NCBI GenBank assembly: GCA_963920525.1 | Contig: OY986437.1 | Location: 96,659,175-96,723,174 of the forward strand | DNA: 64,000 bases | Source: Dichetophora obliterata | Lineage: Eukaryota > Arthropoda > Insecta > Diptera > Sciomyzidae | Reading direction: 5' to 3' | Part shown: positions 22,583 through 34,606 of the stretch, in pieces | Position numbering within the stretch: position 1 is the first letter of the stretch | Layout of the letters: every line of letters starts with the position of its first letter | Notes under the pieces: generated by a model | The model's database searches: none | What the model saw: the letters and a program-made list of their open reading frames with translations, nothing else | What the model was told of the DNA's origin: nothing | Program-made: the position numbers and the translations under genes

Positions 22583-25500
22583 TCTATACTATTAAAAGGG
22601 TTGAGACACTGAACGGATGTATGAAAATCACGCGAGAAGCACTGAACCGATTTAGACGATATAGGTACTAAACGATTTTTTACTTGAACTAAATCATGAT
22701 AGGCTATTGACATTTTACTACTCCTTCTTTTCACGTCTACTATATGCTACAAATGTTATATATCACATGATTTTGGTCGCGTACAAGTCTAAAATTTGAT
22801 AATTTTATTTGTATGGAAATGTACTAAAAATAAGTTTCTACGCCCCCTTTCACCATACAAAAATCAATAAAAATGCTATATTTCAAACGGTTTTGGTCGC
22901 ATGATACTACGTTTAAATTGGGCCAAATGACTCATTTGGAATCAATCATTTAAAAGTGCTTAAAATGGTTTTTTTTTTGCGAAAGTATCTCATTTCGTTT
23001 GACAACTGCTTCTTTGTTTTGTTTATACTGGTTGATATTGATGATTTACACGTGTATCATGATTAAATTATTTAAAGGTTATTCGTATTTTTGACGTTTT
23101 CTCAAATTGGTATGCTTATTTGAAAATGAGAGCAGCATAAAAGCATGAGAGCAATGTCATTAGAGTAAAAAATGCACACAGTTGCATTAATATCATACCA
23201 TTTGGTACTAAATTAACTACAATAAATTTTTCTCCAGTACTCTTAATACTCCGTTTTCTTAGTGCATCAATAACTTACTAAAATATTTTTTACTTAACTT
23301 GAATGAGAATTCATTTAATTAATTTATAAGAAATAAAAATATTTAAATAGAAATTATATTTTTTATTTTAGGAACATTTTACCTTTAGCAAAAATTGCCT
23401 TTTTTTATTTATTTTTTTAAATGTGTATTTAGAGCTAAAAAAGCTAATAGTGAAAAAAATTAAGGGCCACTGTCAAGTCGTTTAGAAGTTATAGGGGTCC
23501 AAAGTTAGAAAAAATGGCCTTAAAAACATGTGCTTTTTTTACTTTTAACAAAACTAATCTTTATGGGTATCAAAGGAAAGGTAATGCAATATTCTATTCA
23601 ACGAGGTATAAAACTTGAAAATCCATGCATATCTCTTGAAAATGTTTTTGTGATATGATATTTTTGTCCTTGAAATGGTCCCAAATTGATGTAAAACCGA
23701 AGTTTTCACATTATTTAAGATTAGTGTGTAAATAGCATTGTGGTTAAGAAAATAAGAAGTATTTTAAAAATTACTCTATCTGTCTAAACAGTTTTTAAAG
23801 TAATTATACTCATACGTAATGTTGAGATTAATGAAATAAGGGCCTCAGGCGAAAAAATTTTATAAAAATCAGGCGATTTTTTATAAAAATTTTCATGTTT
23901 TCATATATTAAGCTGGAAGCAAATTAAACAAAAAAACTAAACTTTTGGTTCATAAAAAGTGATCTATTTTGAGAAGCAAATAACTGAATATCGCATATTT
24001 TTCCCATGGCTTACAGATTTTCAATTCTAATGGAGTAGCATATTTTCGCCAATCTATTTTTTGCGACAAATAACACACGTTACAGGCATACTTTCTGTTA
24101 AAAAATTTTTATTGGAATTATGTTGCAACACTACATAGTATTTCTTTTTAGTTCAAAGACCGTACCAAGTATGCATTTTTTAATAAAAACCAACAAATAA
24201 TTACCTTTTGACTTTAAAATTTTGAGCAATAAATTATAATAATTATTTATGCTTTTTATTTTTAAGTAACAAATAAAAAAAAATTATATATATAAATATA
24301 TTATAAATATTAAAGTTATTTCCTAAATGACCTTGTTATTTATTATGTTGACTTCTAGCAGGCTGTTGGACTCCATAAACAATAACATAAGCATAGAAAC
24401 TAAAGTAAAGCAAAAATACAACAACAAATGTGAATATATGAAATTTGAGAAAAACTGAGAAATTGACACTTCAAATCTCATCGCCTCTGTGTAGAACAAT
24501 TATTTGTTCTAACTTTGACCTTAAGCTCAATAAACGATTTTAAACTATCAAACAACTAGAATTTGTATTTAAATTCAAATATGATTTAAACTATCAAACA
24601 TTTAGAATTTGTATTTAAATCATATAAAGTCAACATAATATATTATAAATATATATATATATGTTTCTCGCACACCCTAGAAGACGCTTTGAACTGAGTA
24701 CCGCATATTTTTCCCACCGCTGAAATATAAATATATTGGTGAAATTTTGTTTTTTATTTTTGCGTTAAAAAATATTAATACAAATTTGCTAGTTATTTTG
24801 TGGTCAAAAATATATCGGGCAAATTTTACTTTTTATTTTTGCCTTTAATAAAAATCAAAACTTACTAGCTAATTTGTGCTCAAAAAGATATCGAGCAAGA
24901 TTTGCTTATTATTTTTGTCTATTGGGCCACAGCCCAATTTTTATCAATGAAAAATAAAAATCAATAAGTACTGGTTATTTTTTGCTTAAAATAAATAGGG
25001 AAAATTTTTGGATGAGCAAAAATATAAATCACAAATAATTATTATATATTGCTCCAAATTTTAGCAATCAAAATTGGTAAAATGAATATGGATTGTTGGT
25101 TAAATCAATTGGTAAAATCAATCAAGTTTTACAATGTGAGAGGATTTTAATTATACCTTCAAAACGGCGATGCGACAACTTCTTTACAATGCTTTTTTGG
25201 TTTAAAAATCTGATAATAATTACTATAAACAGTATCTGTTTTAATTTGCTTATTGTCGATACGCACTTTTTTCAAATTTACTCGTTCAATTTATTAAATT
25301 TGCTTGTCAAGTCTTGCGCAATGACAACAAGAACTTTTTATTTTAAATTTGCAAAGGCACTTTCTAAATTCCAAGCATACACTTGGCGCAATACCTACAT
25401 AGTATATTTTCTTATTAACTTGGCAAGAAATCATTGAAAACTACTTTTAACACTAGAAAACTGCACAACGAAACACTAAAACATACCTTTTTTTCCCAAC

Positions 25501-25875
25501 ATCACAAAACACTATGGCAGACTGTCAAAATATTTCTGACAAAAAATTTAAGCATACGTCAAAAAAATACGAATACCCTTATAATCATTAAATCTAAATA
25601 TAATCATTAATATTTTTTACTTATTAAAAAATCAAGATGCAGGAAAAAGCCAGGAAAATGTATGTCACCATAACAATTACTGTAAGAAGTTAATTCAAAT
25701 CAAAAACAGTAATTTTTTTAATATTTATACAACTTTTTAATTATTAAACAAACACAAATATTTTTATATTTTGCATTTAAAGATAAAACAAAATACTTTA
25801 ATTTTAAGATATCAAATTTTTACATGGTATTTAGTATTTTTATCACAGGCGAATCAGCGGGTTAGAACTTGCTAG
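22583..25875 (+). mobile_element. Probable Helitron, about 3.3 kb
   Basis: The 5' phrase TCTATACTATTAAAAGGG at 22583 follows an A and is followed by CACTGAACCGATTTAG. The candidate 3' end CAGCGGGTTAGAACTTGCTAG ends at 25875 and is followed by T, giving A|T insertion. A GC hairpin is weak here, so pairing these two ends is inference. No Rep/helicase frame is seen. Confidence 0.45.
24356..24640 (-). repeat. Dispersed inverted-arm element, copy 3
   Basis: Shares its centre (24360-24486) with 13196-13326 and its arm (24511-24635) with 3845-3985. A left arm is missing. It lies within the proposed Helitron 22583-25875. Confidence 0.7.
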
Positions 25876-27030
25876 TTAGATAATATTTTTATTAGGAATA
25901 TTAAAAAATATAGTTTTAAAATCTTAGAAAAAAGTTTCCAGTTAATTAAAGCTATGTTTCTATAATAAAAAAAAAACACAAACAAAGAAACACAAAAAGT
26001 AAAGGCACTTTCACAATAGGGCAATTCATAATCTTGTGCAAATGGTCTTGCATCATAGCATTTGAAAAATGGTATAGTATAATTTTACTTTACACTAACA
26101 AAATATACAGATGCATTTACTGCAAATGCTCTTTTAAATTTTTTTTTTTTTTACAATCCGACAGAGAATTCATTAAAACCCGGGAATGTGCACTTTGTTT
26201 TTGTCAAAACCCGACTACCAGTGGCTTATGAGCTGTGAAAGTAGCGTCACTCGATCAAAATGACGAAATTTAAAACACTTGTTTTTTAAAGCTTAATTTT
26301 GAAAATATATATAGTATATTTTAAAATATATACCACATATATAGTGAAATAAAATATTTATTGAAGAAAAAAATTTGGATTACAGTGTAAATGGTAAGTT
26401 CTATATTTTGGTACAATCAAAAGTTCAACAGGGGCCGCATTACAGCATCCGTAATAGAGCAAAATTACGAAGGGCACGACGAGACAAGTGCCTATAAATC
26501 TTGAACAATTTTGCTCGATCACAGATGCTGTAATTCGGCCCCAGCTTTAACAGAAACGGTTTCGCGTTTTTGCGTTAAGTTTTGGAAAAAAATTATTTTT
26601 AACTGTGGGTAAGCCTACAAGATTTTGGGTAAGTTCGGTCAACCTACAGTTAGCGTGAATATTAAAGTTATAATATAGTTGAACTTTGCTGTTAATATTA
26701 CGATGAATTTTTTTAACTTTTGAGAAATTTAATGCTTTCTTAGGCAACATCTACGTAAAAAATGTTTAACTTTTTGATGTTTGGATCAAAAAATGCGGTG
26801 AAGACAGTAAAAATGCTGTTATTTACAGTTACAGGTGAAACTTGCCTTGACTCCAAATGCCTTATTAACTAATATATTAGGGGTATTCACGATGTGGTAT
26901 TTATATTTAAGATAAATTTTTACAAAATTTACAATACTTACAAATTATTGTGAACGAATCTTCTCTAAAGCATTGTATTTTTTAAAATCAGCTGCTGAAA
27001 CTACGGCACGCTTATTCCTCCCAGGACATA
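25876..27030. other. Non-coding DNA between Helitron cluster and LINE fragment
   Basis: Apart from the MITE at 26431-26542 I see only AT-rich sequence. Frames at 26034-26231 and 26547-26750 have no family resemblance. Confidence 0.5.
26431..26542. mobile_element. Small MITE, 112 bp
   Basis: GGGGCCGCATTACAGCATC at 26431 pairs with GATGCTGTAATTCGGCCCC ending 26542; imperfect pairing extends further inward (GAGCAAAATT/ATTTTGCTC). No clear target duplication. It would fold almost entirely into a hairpin. Confidence 0.65.
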
Positions 27031-28890
27031 CTGGGATAAAGGTGCACCGTGGAAGCCAGAGTGTCTTTATTTCTACACAGATGGATCAAAATAAATGGCA
27101 AGGTCGGGTATGGGATCTACTCAAAACAACTGGGGGTATACCTAGCTCGTAGGCTGCCTGATAACTGTAGTGTTTTCCAAGCCGAAATTATGGCGATAGG
27201 GAAGTTGCAGAAAGAAAATCTACATTTTCTCGGACAACCAAGCTGCGATCAAATCAATGGAACAAGTATCCATCAACTCTAAAGTGGCCAAGTCATCGAG
27301 CATATTCCGTTGACAACCGTCAACCCAAGTAACAATATTAGCCATATATTCATTCTTGCAGAGCTTATAGTGCTATCTTATATAGCAGCAAGCTTCAACT
27401 ATAGCTTTAGTCGCGCTACTAAAGCTCTTGCAGAGAATATATAAGGCTACTTTCTTGAGTTTAAAAGCACTATTTTTAGGGAGGAGAAGAAGTAGCTGTA
27501 AACTTTTAAAAGAGTCCCTGTCAAACCCAAATAAGAGCTCTTGCAAAGCTCTTTTTTATTATTCGTTTAAGTATGTATGTGTTAAAAATAAACTCAATAA
27601 ATATATAAAATTTGACAAGTGTTTGTGATGATAAGAATGACAAATAAATTAAAAAAATAATAAAGTGATTATTATATCAGACTCATGTTCGTGTATTCGT
27701 TATATGCTGCGAATTTCGGTGCGCTTTTGAATTTATCGGAAACGTGAATGTAGTACTTCGAAAAACTACAACGGGCTTAACAAATAATTAAAATTAAGAA
27801 GTGTTAATTATTTAAAAATAGTTGGAAAATTTTTAACATTCTTTAAGATCAACTAAAAATGATTTAAGTACTTTATTCTTAAATATATGTATCATAGAAA
27901 TCATCAATTTCGTTTTAAATATTATTGTAAACACTAATATTTAGCTTGCTTCAACTCCGAAGATTTTCTATTTTTTATAAAATCGCCATTTTTTTTCAAA
28001 GAAGCTCTTTATCAGATTTTTTAGTCACTTGTTATTCCCAAAAAATTTATTGCATTAATTTACAGTATTTTATATCTATTCGCTTTAAAAATGCAATACA
28101 AAAATACACATTAAAGCAAATATTATACTCAATCTACGAGTTTTAAAACTGCTGTATAGTAATTTTTATTACTTTAAAAGATCCTTTACAGAGCAAGTAG
28201 TAAATTTTAGAGTTCTGCTCTTTTGCAGATTTGATAAAATCCTTTACAGAGCTGTATAAACTATTAAAGCTCAAAATGGTAAAAAAATCATATTTAGAGC
28301 ATTTTCTTTAAAATTAAAAGCAACTAGCAGCAAACAAAGCTGTGGTAAAGCTTTAACCGCATATTATACACCTATAGAACACTTTTAGGACTCACTCGCA
28401 CCTAGTTGCTCCAACAATGTTACTTGGGAAATTACTGTTCAAAGAGTTCACCACATCTAAAGCCAACTCAAGATTGTTTGAACTCTCAACGTGTAGAGCA
28501 ACAAGGCTTATATGGCCGATACTAGACCTAAAGCGATCGAGAGCCCTTCTCTCGCTGGGAAGACTAGTGGTAGCCATGCTAGTAGCCGTTATCACAGGGC
28601 ACTGCTTGAAAGGCAGATATGCCTCCAGACTGCAAGTCATCGTTAATGACTTGCAGAAGCTGCAGGGACGAGGAAGAGGAAGAAACAATCTCACATCTTC
28701 TATGTTCCTGTCCAGAGCTCGCCAGAAGAAGGCACAAACACTTAGGGTCGTTCTTCTTCTGGGAGCTTGACGACCTGTCAAGAACAGACGTTAAACGTCT
28801 AATAAACTTACACCAAAAACTCAATGTGGTTCCACTCGGACTGAAAACCAGGGTCTAAGCAAGGTACGTACGGGTATGGTTTAAGCACGT
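27031..28890 (+). pseudogene. R1/Jockey-type LINE ORF2 C-terminal remnant (RNase H and zinc-finger tail)
   Basis: The 5' part (27070-27210) reads FYTDGSKINGKVGYGIYSKQ then LPDNCSVFQAEI, the RNase H start (catalytic Asp in YTDGS, Glu in FQAE). The 3' part (28430-28858, two frames) reads RSRALLSLGR, ITGHCLKGRYASRL and CRSCRDEEEEETISHLLCSCP, the conserved C-terminal Cys-His region of R1/Jockey-clade ORF2 proteins. A frameshift near 28640 and a 1.1-kb insertion between the parts show it is dead. The RT domain is missing. Confidence 0.7.
27324..28428. mobile_element. Inverted-repeat insertion within the LINE remnant
   Basis: CCCAAGTAACA at 27324 is inverted as TGTTACTTGGG ending 28428. The interior is AT-rich with repeated AAAGCTCTTGCAGAG-like phrases and no transposase. 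The 11-bp arms are short and no target duplication is clear, so the exact limits are tentative. Confidence 0.45.
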
Positions 28891-29775
28891 GCAGCGGCAG
28901 CCACCTCAACCTAACTTATCCTTTATATATATCAAGTAAAGTTCCCTGGAACATGTTTTTTTTAATATTTGTTAGGGCCAAAGATATGTATTTTTTTTAT
29001 TAAAATGTAAATAAATTATCATTTTTGACTGTTCCAAAATCAATGGCGCAAAATTGCACAACTATTTTAGAACAAAACCTTCTTTATTCTTTCTTTTAAA
29101 CCTAAAACTATGCCCCCAAAACAAATGTAGGGTTAAAAGATGTCTCTAAAGGGGTAATAAAAAATAGTTTGGACGAAATCGTCAAAGTGGATACACCACG
29201 TATGCAAAAATATAGTGGACACCGGGAGGATTAATAAAAACCAGGTAAAATTATTTACGCGTGGTCCCCGTAAACTGCACTTATGCCAAAAAAAAAAACT
29301 GACGTTGCATGAAGTTGTTGATTGAAATCTTAATATATAAAAAGCAAGCACGCTGCTCCGTGCAAAATATCTCTCAAACTGTTCAGCCTGAAAGTATGCA
29401 CGTCTTAATACATAAAAAGCAAGCATGCTGCTCAGCACACAGTATTTCTCCAACTGTAATTCTTTTTTGGCAGTAAAGTACCATTACAAGACATACTGTT
29501 CTCAAAAATATTCAGTCTGAAAGTATGCACAAGAAATATATTTCATACTTATCAGTGACAATATTAGGTTTTTACAATAGTACATTTTTGATCTAACTAC
29601 CTTTTCAACCAACACTGCTTCAATACGTAAAGTGTTTTTTAAAGTGGTACATTTGTATTTTTCAAAAATCAATTGAATAATAATCAAGCTTTAAGAAGAG
29701 AAAGTGCTTTCGGCAAATGGCTCCAAAAAGGAAGTGTTCGAAAGACCTGTCGTAGGACAGTCTTTTATACTAGTA
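28891..29775. repeat. Non-coding stretch with a duplicated ~85-bp phrase
   Basis: Around 29325-29460 a phrase ATAAAAAGCAAGCA(C/T)GCTGCT...ACTGT is duplicated (about 29337 and 29412). CAG(C/T)CTGAAAGTATGCAC occurs at about 29389 and 29515. Otherwise nothing recognisable. Confidence 0.5.
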
Positions 29776-30556
29776 CAGTGGCTCAAAGTAATAATGGAGC
29801 ATACATAAAAAATTCATTCAAATGAAAATTATAGCTATATTATTGGTCCAACTGTTAAGTAATTCTATATTTTAAAAAGGTGTTAATGTGGTTATTAAAT
29901 AATAATTGTAATTATGAATAAAAAGTTCATTAATTAAAGAAACTAAAAAATTAAAATAAGTACCAAAAATTAACCTCAAAGTAATAATGGAACACAAAAC
30001 TAAATTATGAAATTATAAGCAAAAAATAAAATGGACATCCCTATTCCAGAATCCGTCGTAATGAATTTCCGAACTTAAAGCTACGCTACGAATACGACAA
30101 ATTTGCTAATCCAAATTCCGAACGAAACTTCCCCTTTTCGAATTAATTTTTGGGAGTTCGAAAACAACTGGTTTCAACAGCAGACAAATAAATAAAAAGA
30201 AAAATTTAAAAACTGAAGTGTTTTTGATCAACATTATATTTTATAGCTGTGATTTTTAATGGATTTCATTGCAATTGCAATTTTCGCATAATAAAAGGAA
30301 GATTTCTTACAAAGAGAATCTTTGAAAATTCGTCGAAGAATATTGCGAGATTCCATCAACCCTTTGGAAATGGATTACAAAATGTCGGAAATGCACTAAA
30401 TAAATTTCAACTAACATATTCACAGATTTAAATAAAAATAAGTTAACTTCATTAATCAAAAATTAATTATGCGTTTTATTTTACGACCTAATTCTATAAA
30501 AATGTAATTGTTTAGTAATTGAATGTCGTAAACAAATCCGTCGAGGCAAGGCTTTA

Positions 30557-31760
30557 GGCCCAACCAAAATAGACGAAACGAGACGATAGCATTTTGACGA
30601 ACGTCTGCACTCGTAACGGATGTTTACGGATTTAACCCAAAATTAAACGATTTTCTCAACTCGTCTGAAACGGCTGATCAGTAGGCAATCGAGTATTATT
30701 TATTTATTTATATCGTGCATTTTCTCATTTTTAATAAAGATTTGTAAAAAATGAGTGAAATAATAGCGAAGTTGAAACAAATTGATGAAAATAAAATAAA
30801 AACGCACTCTGCACAGCTGTTGTTGACGAGTTGCTACGTCTTGTCAAACTGTTTCGTTTAGTTTCATTCAGTTACGTTTGCTCATTTTGGGTAACAACAT
30901 TAAGGCTATTCACAGTTCGAATACGCTGGTCTGCTATTTGTACGATTTGCTATATGTACACCAATTTACGAAAGCGTATTTTGCTTTGTTGTTGTTTTAC
31001 ATACAAATGCAAATACGCGGGCACGCGTAAATTAAAGTAGCCCTTGGACGTATTTGTTGCACCTAGTATTTTTATGTTCTGTCTACAGCACCATAATCAC
31101 ATACATCACAGGGTTGCATCATTTTTTAATAGAACAGTCACATGGCGTGGTGCTCACAATTTGAACAACAAATGCTATAAATACGATTTGTTGAATGTAC
31201 GCTTAAAGGTCTCTGCCCACTTACGGCACGTAACGAAACGACTGTAAATCGGCTTTGAAAAGGCAACGTAATGTTCAATGCACACTTAACGAAACGGCAA
31301 CAAAAATTTTTATTAAACAAAACAATAAGCGCAATAGTACACAATTAGCTTAAATAGCTTTGCTATTAGATGACGATGTAGAAAACTGATAAAATCATAG
31401 ATTTTAGATTAATTTTATGCTTTAAAAACGACCTATCGATGTCGAATTTTACTTTGCACAATAAACTGTTGGAATCCATTGTAATTTTTGTAAACAAAGA
31501 GAACGACAAGCCGGTCAGAATTCTTTGAAACGATCACCACCGGCTTTTTCGTCGGCGTCAACAGTCGTTGCCGTTTCATCGTCGCTTAGTGAGCATATAT
31601 ACATAAGAACACATGGTAGTTATATTTTGTAGTTTCGTGTCGTTTCGTTACGTGCCGCAAGTGGGCAGAGACCTTAAACTGTGAATAGTCTAAATATGCA
31701 TTTAACCGAACACTTACGTTTTTACTCGTTACGGAGCAAAACGTCTATTTTGGTTGGGTC
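30557..31760. mobile_element. Inner inverted-repeat element, CCCAACCAAAATAGACG arms
   Basis: GGCCCAACCAAAATAGACG at 30557 pairs with the inverse ending 31760. A short relative is at 55716-56006. The interior shares GAGTTGCTACG/CAGCTGTTG-like phrases with that copy. It may be part of, or nested in, the larger foldback element. Confidence 0.55.
31207..31674. mobile_element. PIF/Harbinger-like MITE (TAA duplication)
   Basis: AGGTCTCTGCCCACTTACGG at 31207 is repeated in inverse ending 31674; about 36 bp of arm with one mismatch. TAA flanks both ends (31204-31206, 31675-31677). It is 468 bp long without a transposase. Its removal restores a continuous pairing of the surrounding foldback arms. Confidence 0.75.
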
Positions 31761-32515
31761 TTTTCGTGAAAAAAATCCGAAAACCAGCTGTCAAAAGTTG
31801 ATGCGTTCGGATTGTGGAATAGCAATGCTACGAATGTTCGAATGCGATTTAATGATTCGGATTGCAGAATACGAATCCGAAAGAAAATTTACGTTCCGGC
31901 GAATTCTGGAATAGGGCTGAGGGTTTATGTTTAGTTGGTAAGCCTTTTTATTTAATAACCGCTTTCAGACGATTTGGCATTGATTGCACCACTTTTCGGC
32001 AGTAAGACGGCTCCATATTCTCCACTCTTCAACAGGTAACTCTATGCGTGCTCAATGGGATTGACATCTGGTGATTTAGGTGGAATTTCCAAAACATGTG
32101 GCCAATTATTTAGAAGCCAACTTCTGACATTATAGGCCTTATGCTTGGGATCATAGCCCTGGTAAAATTAAAACGAACTCTCAATACCAAACTTTCGCAC
32201 ACTTTTTTTTTTTTTTTTTTTTTGAAAACGTAGTCTTTATTCACCAGTTCATAATTTAACATTTTATATAGAAGGTTTATATAACTAAATTAAATTCATG
32301 AATTATAATCTAATTTTTTTTTTTTTAAGAATACGTTATAACCTCAGACGGATTTAATTCCGTGTATAAGAGGTGTGAAATTAAGAAATAAATTAATAAA
32401 CACTAAGATATTAGTTGAATTTAACATTTTGTACTAAAAAAAAGTGTAAGCTAAGGCACACTATTATCACAAGTATATGAGATCAAAAATGTATATATAT
32501 GAATTAAGAATATAA

Positions 32516-34606
32516 TTATCTAAGGTTTTGTACATAAAATTTCAATTTGTTGCAAAATATGTGTAAATTTGGTGACTTCTTTATGTCTTCAGGTAATGCT
32601 TTGTATTGTTTTATGGCGCTGTGCTTCAAGCTCTTAAGTTGTTTTGATGTTCGTGCTTTTGGTACCTCTAAGTTATGTTTCTGACGCGTGTTGTGTTGAT
32701 GAATTGTGCTTCTAGTTGAGAGTATGAGTTTGGATTTGAGCATACTATTTTGTACTTTATGTATGTATTTGCATTTTTCTATAAAAACTAGCTGATTAAT
32801 GTCCATTTGTTTGGTGCTTTTATATAGTTCTCTAGTAGAGATTGTTGGACTTTTATTGAATAATATTTTTATTGCTTTATTCATCACTCTTCCTATCTGC
32901 TCTAAGTGAAATTTGCTACATTGGCTCCAGCTACATATGTTGTATCGTATTCTGGATAGAATATGTCCAGTATATATAAGTTTCGCAGCGTTTTCATTGA
33001 TTTTGCCAATTCTTTTGATGACCATAATTAGCGGTAGTATTGAATTTTTTATTTCCTTGATGTGGTTTTCATAGTTAAGGTTCTCGTCTATTATCATTCC
33101 AAGATATTTTGTATGTTGCACTCTCTGAACTTCGATGTTGTTGATATTGATTTTTAGGTTGATATTAATGTTGCTGTGTGACCGAAAGACGATATAATTG
33201 GTTTTTTGTATGTTAATGCTTAAGCTGTTTCCGCAAACCCAGTGATAATATACTTTCATGTCATGATTTATGTTGTCTTCTAACTCATTTTCTGTTGTTG
33301 CTGTTGTTATAAAATTTGTGTCATCAGCGTAAATGTTGTATGTTGACTTAAAATGACAGCTCTTAATGTTGTTTATATATAGAAGGTAGAGTCTTGGTCC
33401 GAGTATTGATCCTTGTGGGACCCCAATTTTGCTTGTAAGCTCTGCGCTAAGTTCTCCATTTACTCTTGTTACATGTGGCCTGTTTTCTAAATAGCTTTGC
33501 ATCAGTTTATTTGGCAGCCCTCTTATACCTATATCTGACAAAGCGTTAAGCAGTTTTTTATGATCTACTAGGTCAACTGCTTTGGAGAGATCTATAAATG
33601 TAGCTGCCACCATTTTTTTCTCATCTAAAGCATCATAAATTTTTTCCATAGTGGATGTTATAGCAGACTCTGTTCCGCTTTTTTGTAGAAAGCCAAATTG
33701 ATTTTTATCAAAGCCAATAGTGGAATTTATGAAGCTTTCGATTCTTATGTCTATTGCTTTTTCGAATATTTTGCTGAGCGAGTTAAGTATTGAGATTGGC
33801 CTATAATTTTCGCATAGATCTTTTTTACCTTTTTTGTGTATTGGAGATATTATGGCTTTTTTGAGACATTCCGGAAAAATACCAGTTGAAAAACAATTAT
33901 TAATTAGACTAACCAATATGTGTTCTATTGTTGGAAGGAGAAGCTTAATATCCTTTACTGATATTTCATCAATTCCTTGTGCCGCATTAACATTGAGATT
34001 TGAGACAATGTGTTGAATTTCAGTGTGAGTGATTGGTTTGAGAAATAGAGACTTTTGATTTATGACGTTTGTTGCGGTTACGTTTATAGTTTTAATGTTT
34101 TTTGCTATTTTTGTTCCAACTTCATTAAAGTATGTATTAAATTTATTTGCTATAATTTTGTTATTGATTGCTGTTTGTTCTTGGCTTTGTAATGTGTTTG
34201 CTTGTTCAGTTTTATTTCTTAGTGTTGAGTTAATTATGCTCCATAACTTTCTTGTATTATTTCCGGATTTTTCTATTTGTTCATTTATATGTTTTTGTTT
34301 GTTGTTTTTTATAAGCTGATCGACTTCTTTTTTAATTTTTTTGTATTCTTCTTTCTTTATTTGATCATCTGGATTTGATTTTGATTTTTTGTATAATTCT
34401 TGCCTAAGTTTCAGTTTTCTATTTATTACTGGTGTTATCCAATCATTGTTTCTACATCTAATTTTTATATGTCTTGTTGACTTCTTTTTGGCCTCTCGTA
34501 TCAGTTCAGCTAACTGTGCTACTTCAGTTATTGGTGCATTATCTATTTTGTTTTTAATTATTGTTTCCATTTTTGTGTAATTTACTTTGGGAATTGTTTT
34601 ACTGTT
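32516..34606 (-). pseudogene. LINE-A ORF2: reverse transcriptase part
   Basis: This is the 3' two-thirds of ORF2, open from the LTR-element insertion to the stop. RT motifs in order: NYRPISILNSLSKIFEK, QFGFLQKSGT, FIDLSKAVDLVDHKKL (first catalytic Asp; the usual Ala-Phe-Asp is Ala-Val-Asp), GVPQGSILGP, NIYADDTNF (catalytic YADD), then the thumb and a C-terminal basic region. No RNase H domain. Together with 45793-46467 it forms one ORF2 split by the Ty3/gypsy element, so it cannot be expressed as a whole. Confidence 0.85.

Larger units (their letters stand above)
30039..31916. mobile_element. Foldback element with CCCTATTCCAGAAT ends
   Basis: The left end CCCTATTCCAGAATCCG (30039) pairs with the inverse at 31897-31916. 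Patchy pairing continues further inward, for example ATTCACAGTT near 30908 with AACTGTGAATAG near 31676. Inside are a second pair of arms (30557/31760) and a Harbinger-like MITE (31207-31674). No transposase, no clear target duplication. Confidence 0.65.
29776..32202 (-). mobile_element. Tc1-like element, left part (IR/DR end and transposase C-terminus)
   Basis: The left end CAGTGGCTCAAAGTAATAAT at 29776 follows TA. An inner direct repeat CTCAAAGTAATAATGGAACA at 29973 lies about 195 bp inside, the IR/DR layout of some Tc1 elements. On the - strand, 31950-32200 encodes DPKHKAYNVRSWLLNNWPHV and IPPKSPDVNPIEHA, the second Asp and the final Glu of a DD34E transposase, with stops and frameshifts. 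A foldback element (30039-31916) has been inserted in the end. The transposase continues at 52328 after the LINE-A insertion. Confidence 0.75.

Noticed and set aside
25093..25437. 114-residue + strand ORF
   Set aside because: AT-driven composition rich in Phe/Leu/Ile/Asn, no family resemblance, and inside a proposed Helitron.
28392..28781. 129-residue - strand ORF
   Set aside because: Shadow of the + strand LINE C-terminal region, which carries the recognisable Cys-His motifs.
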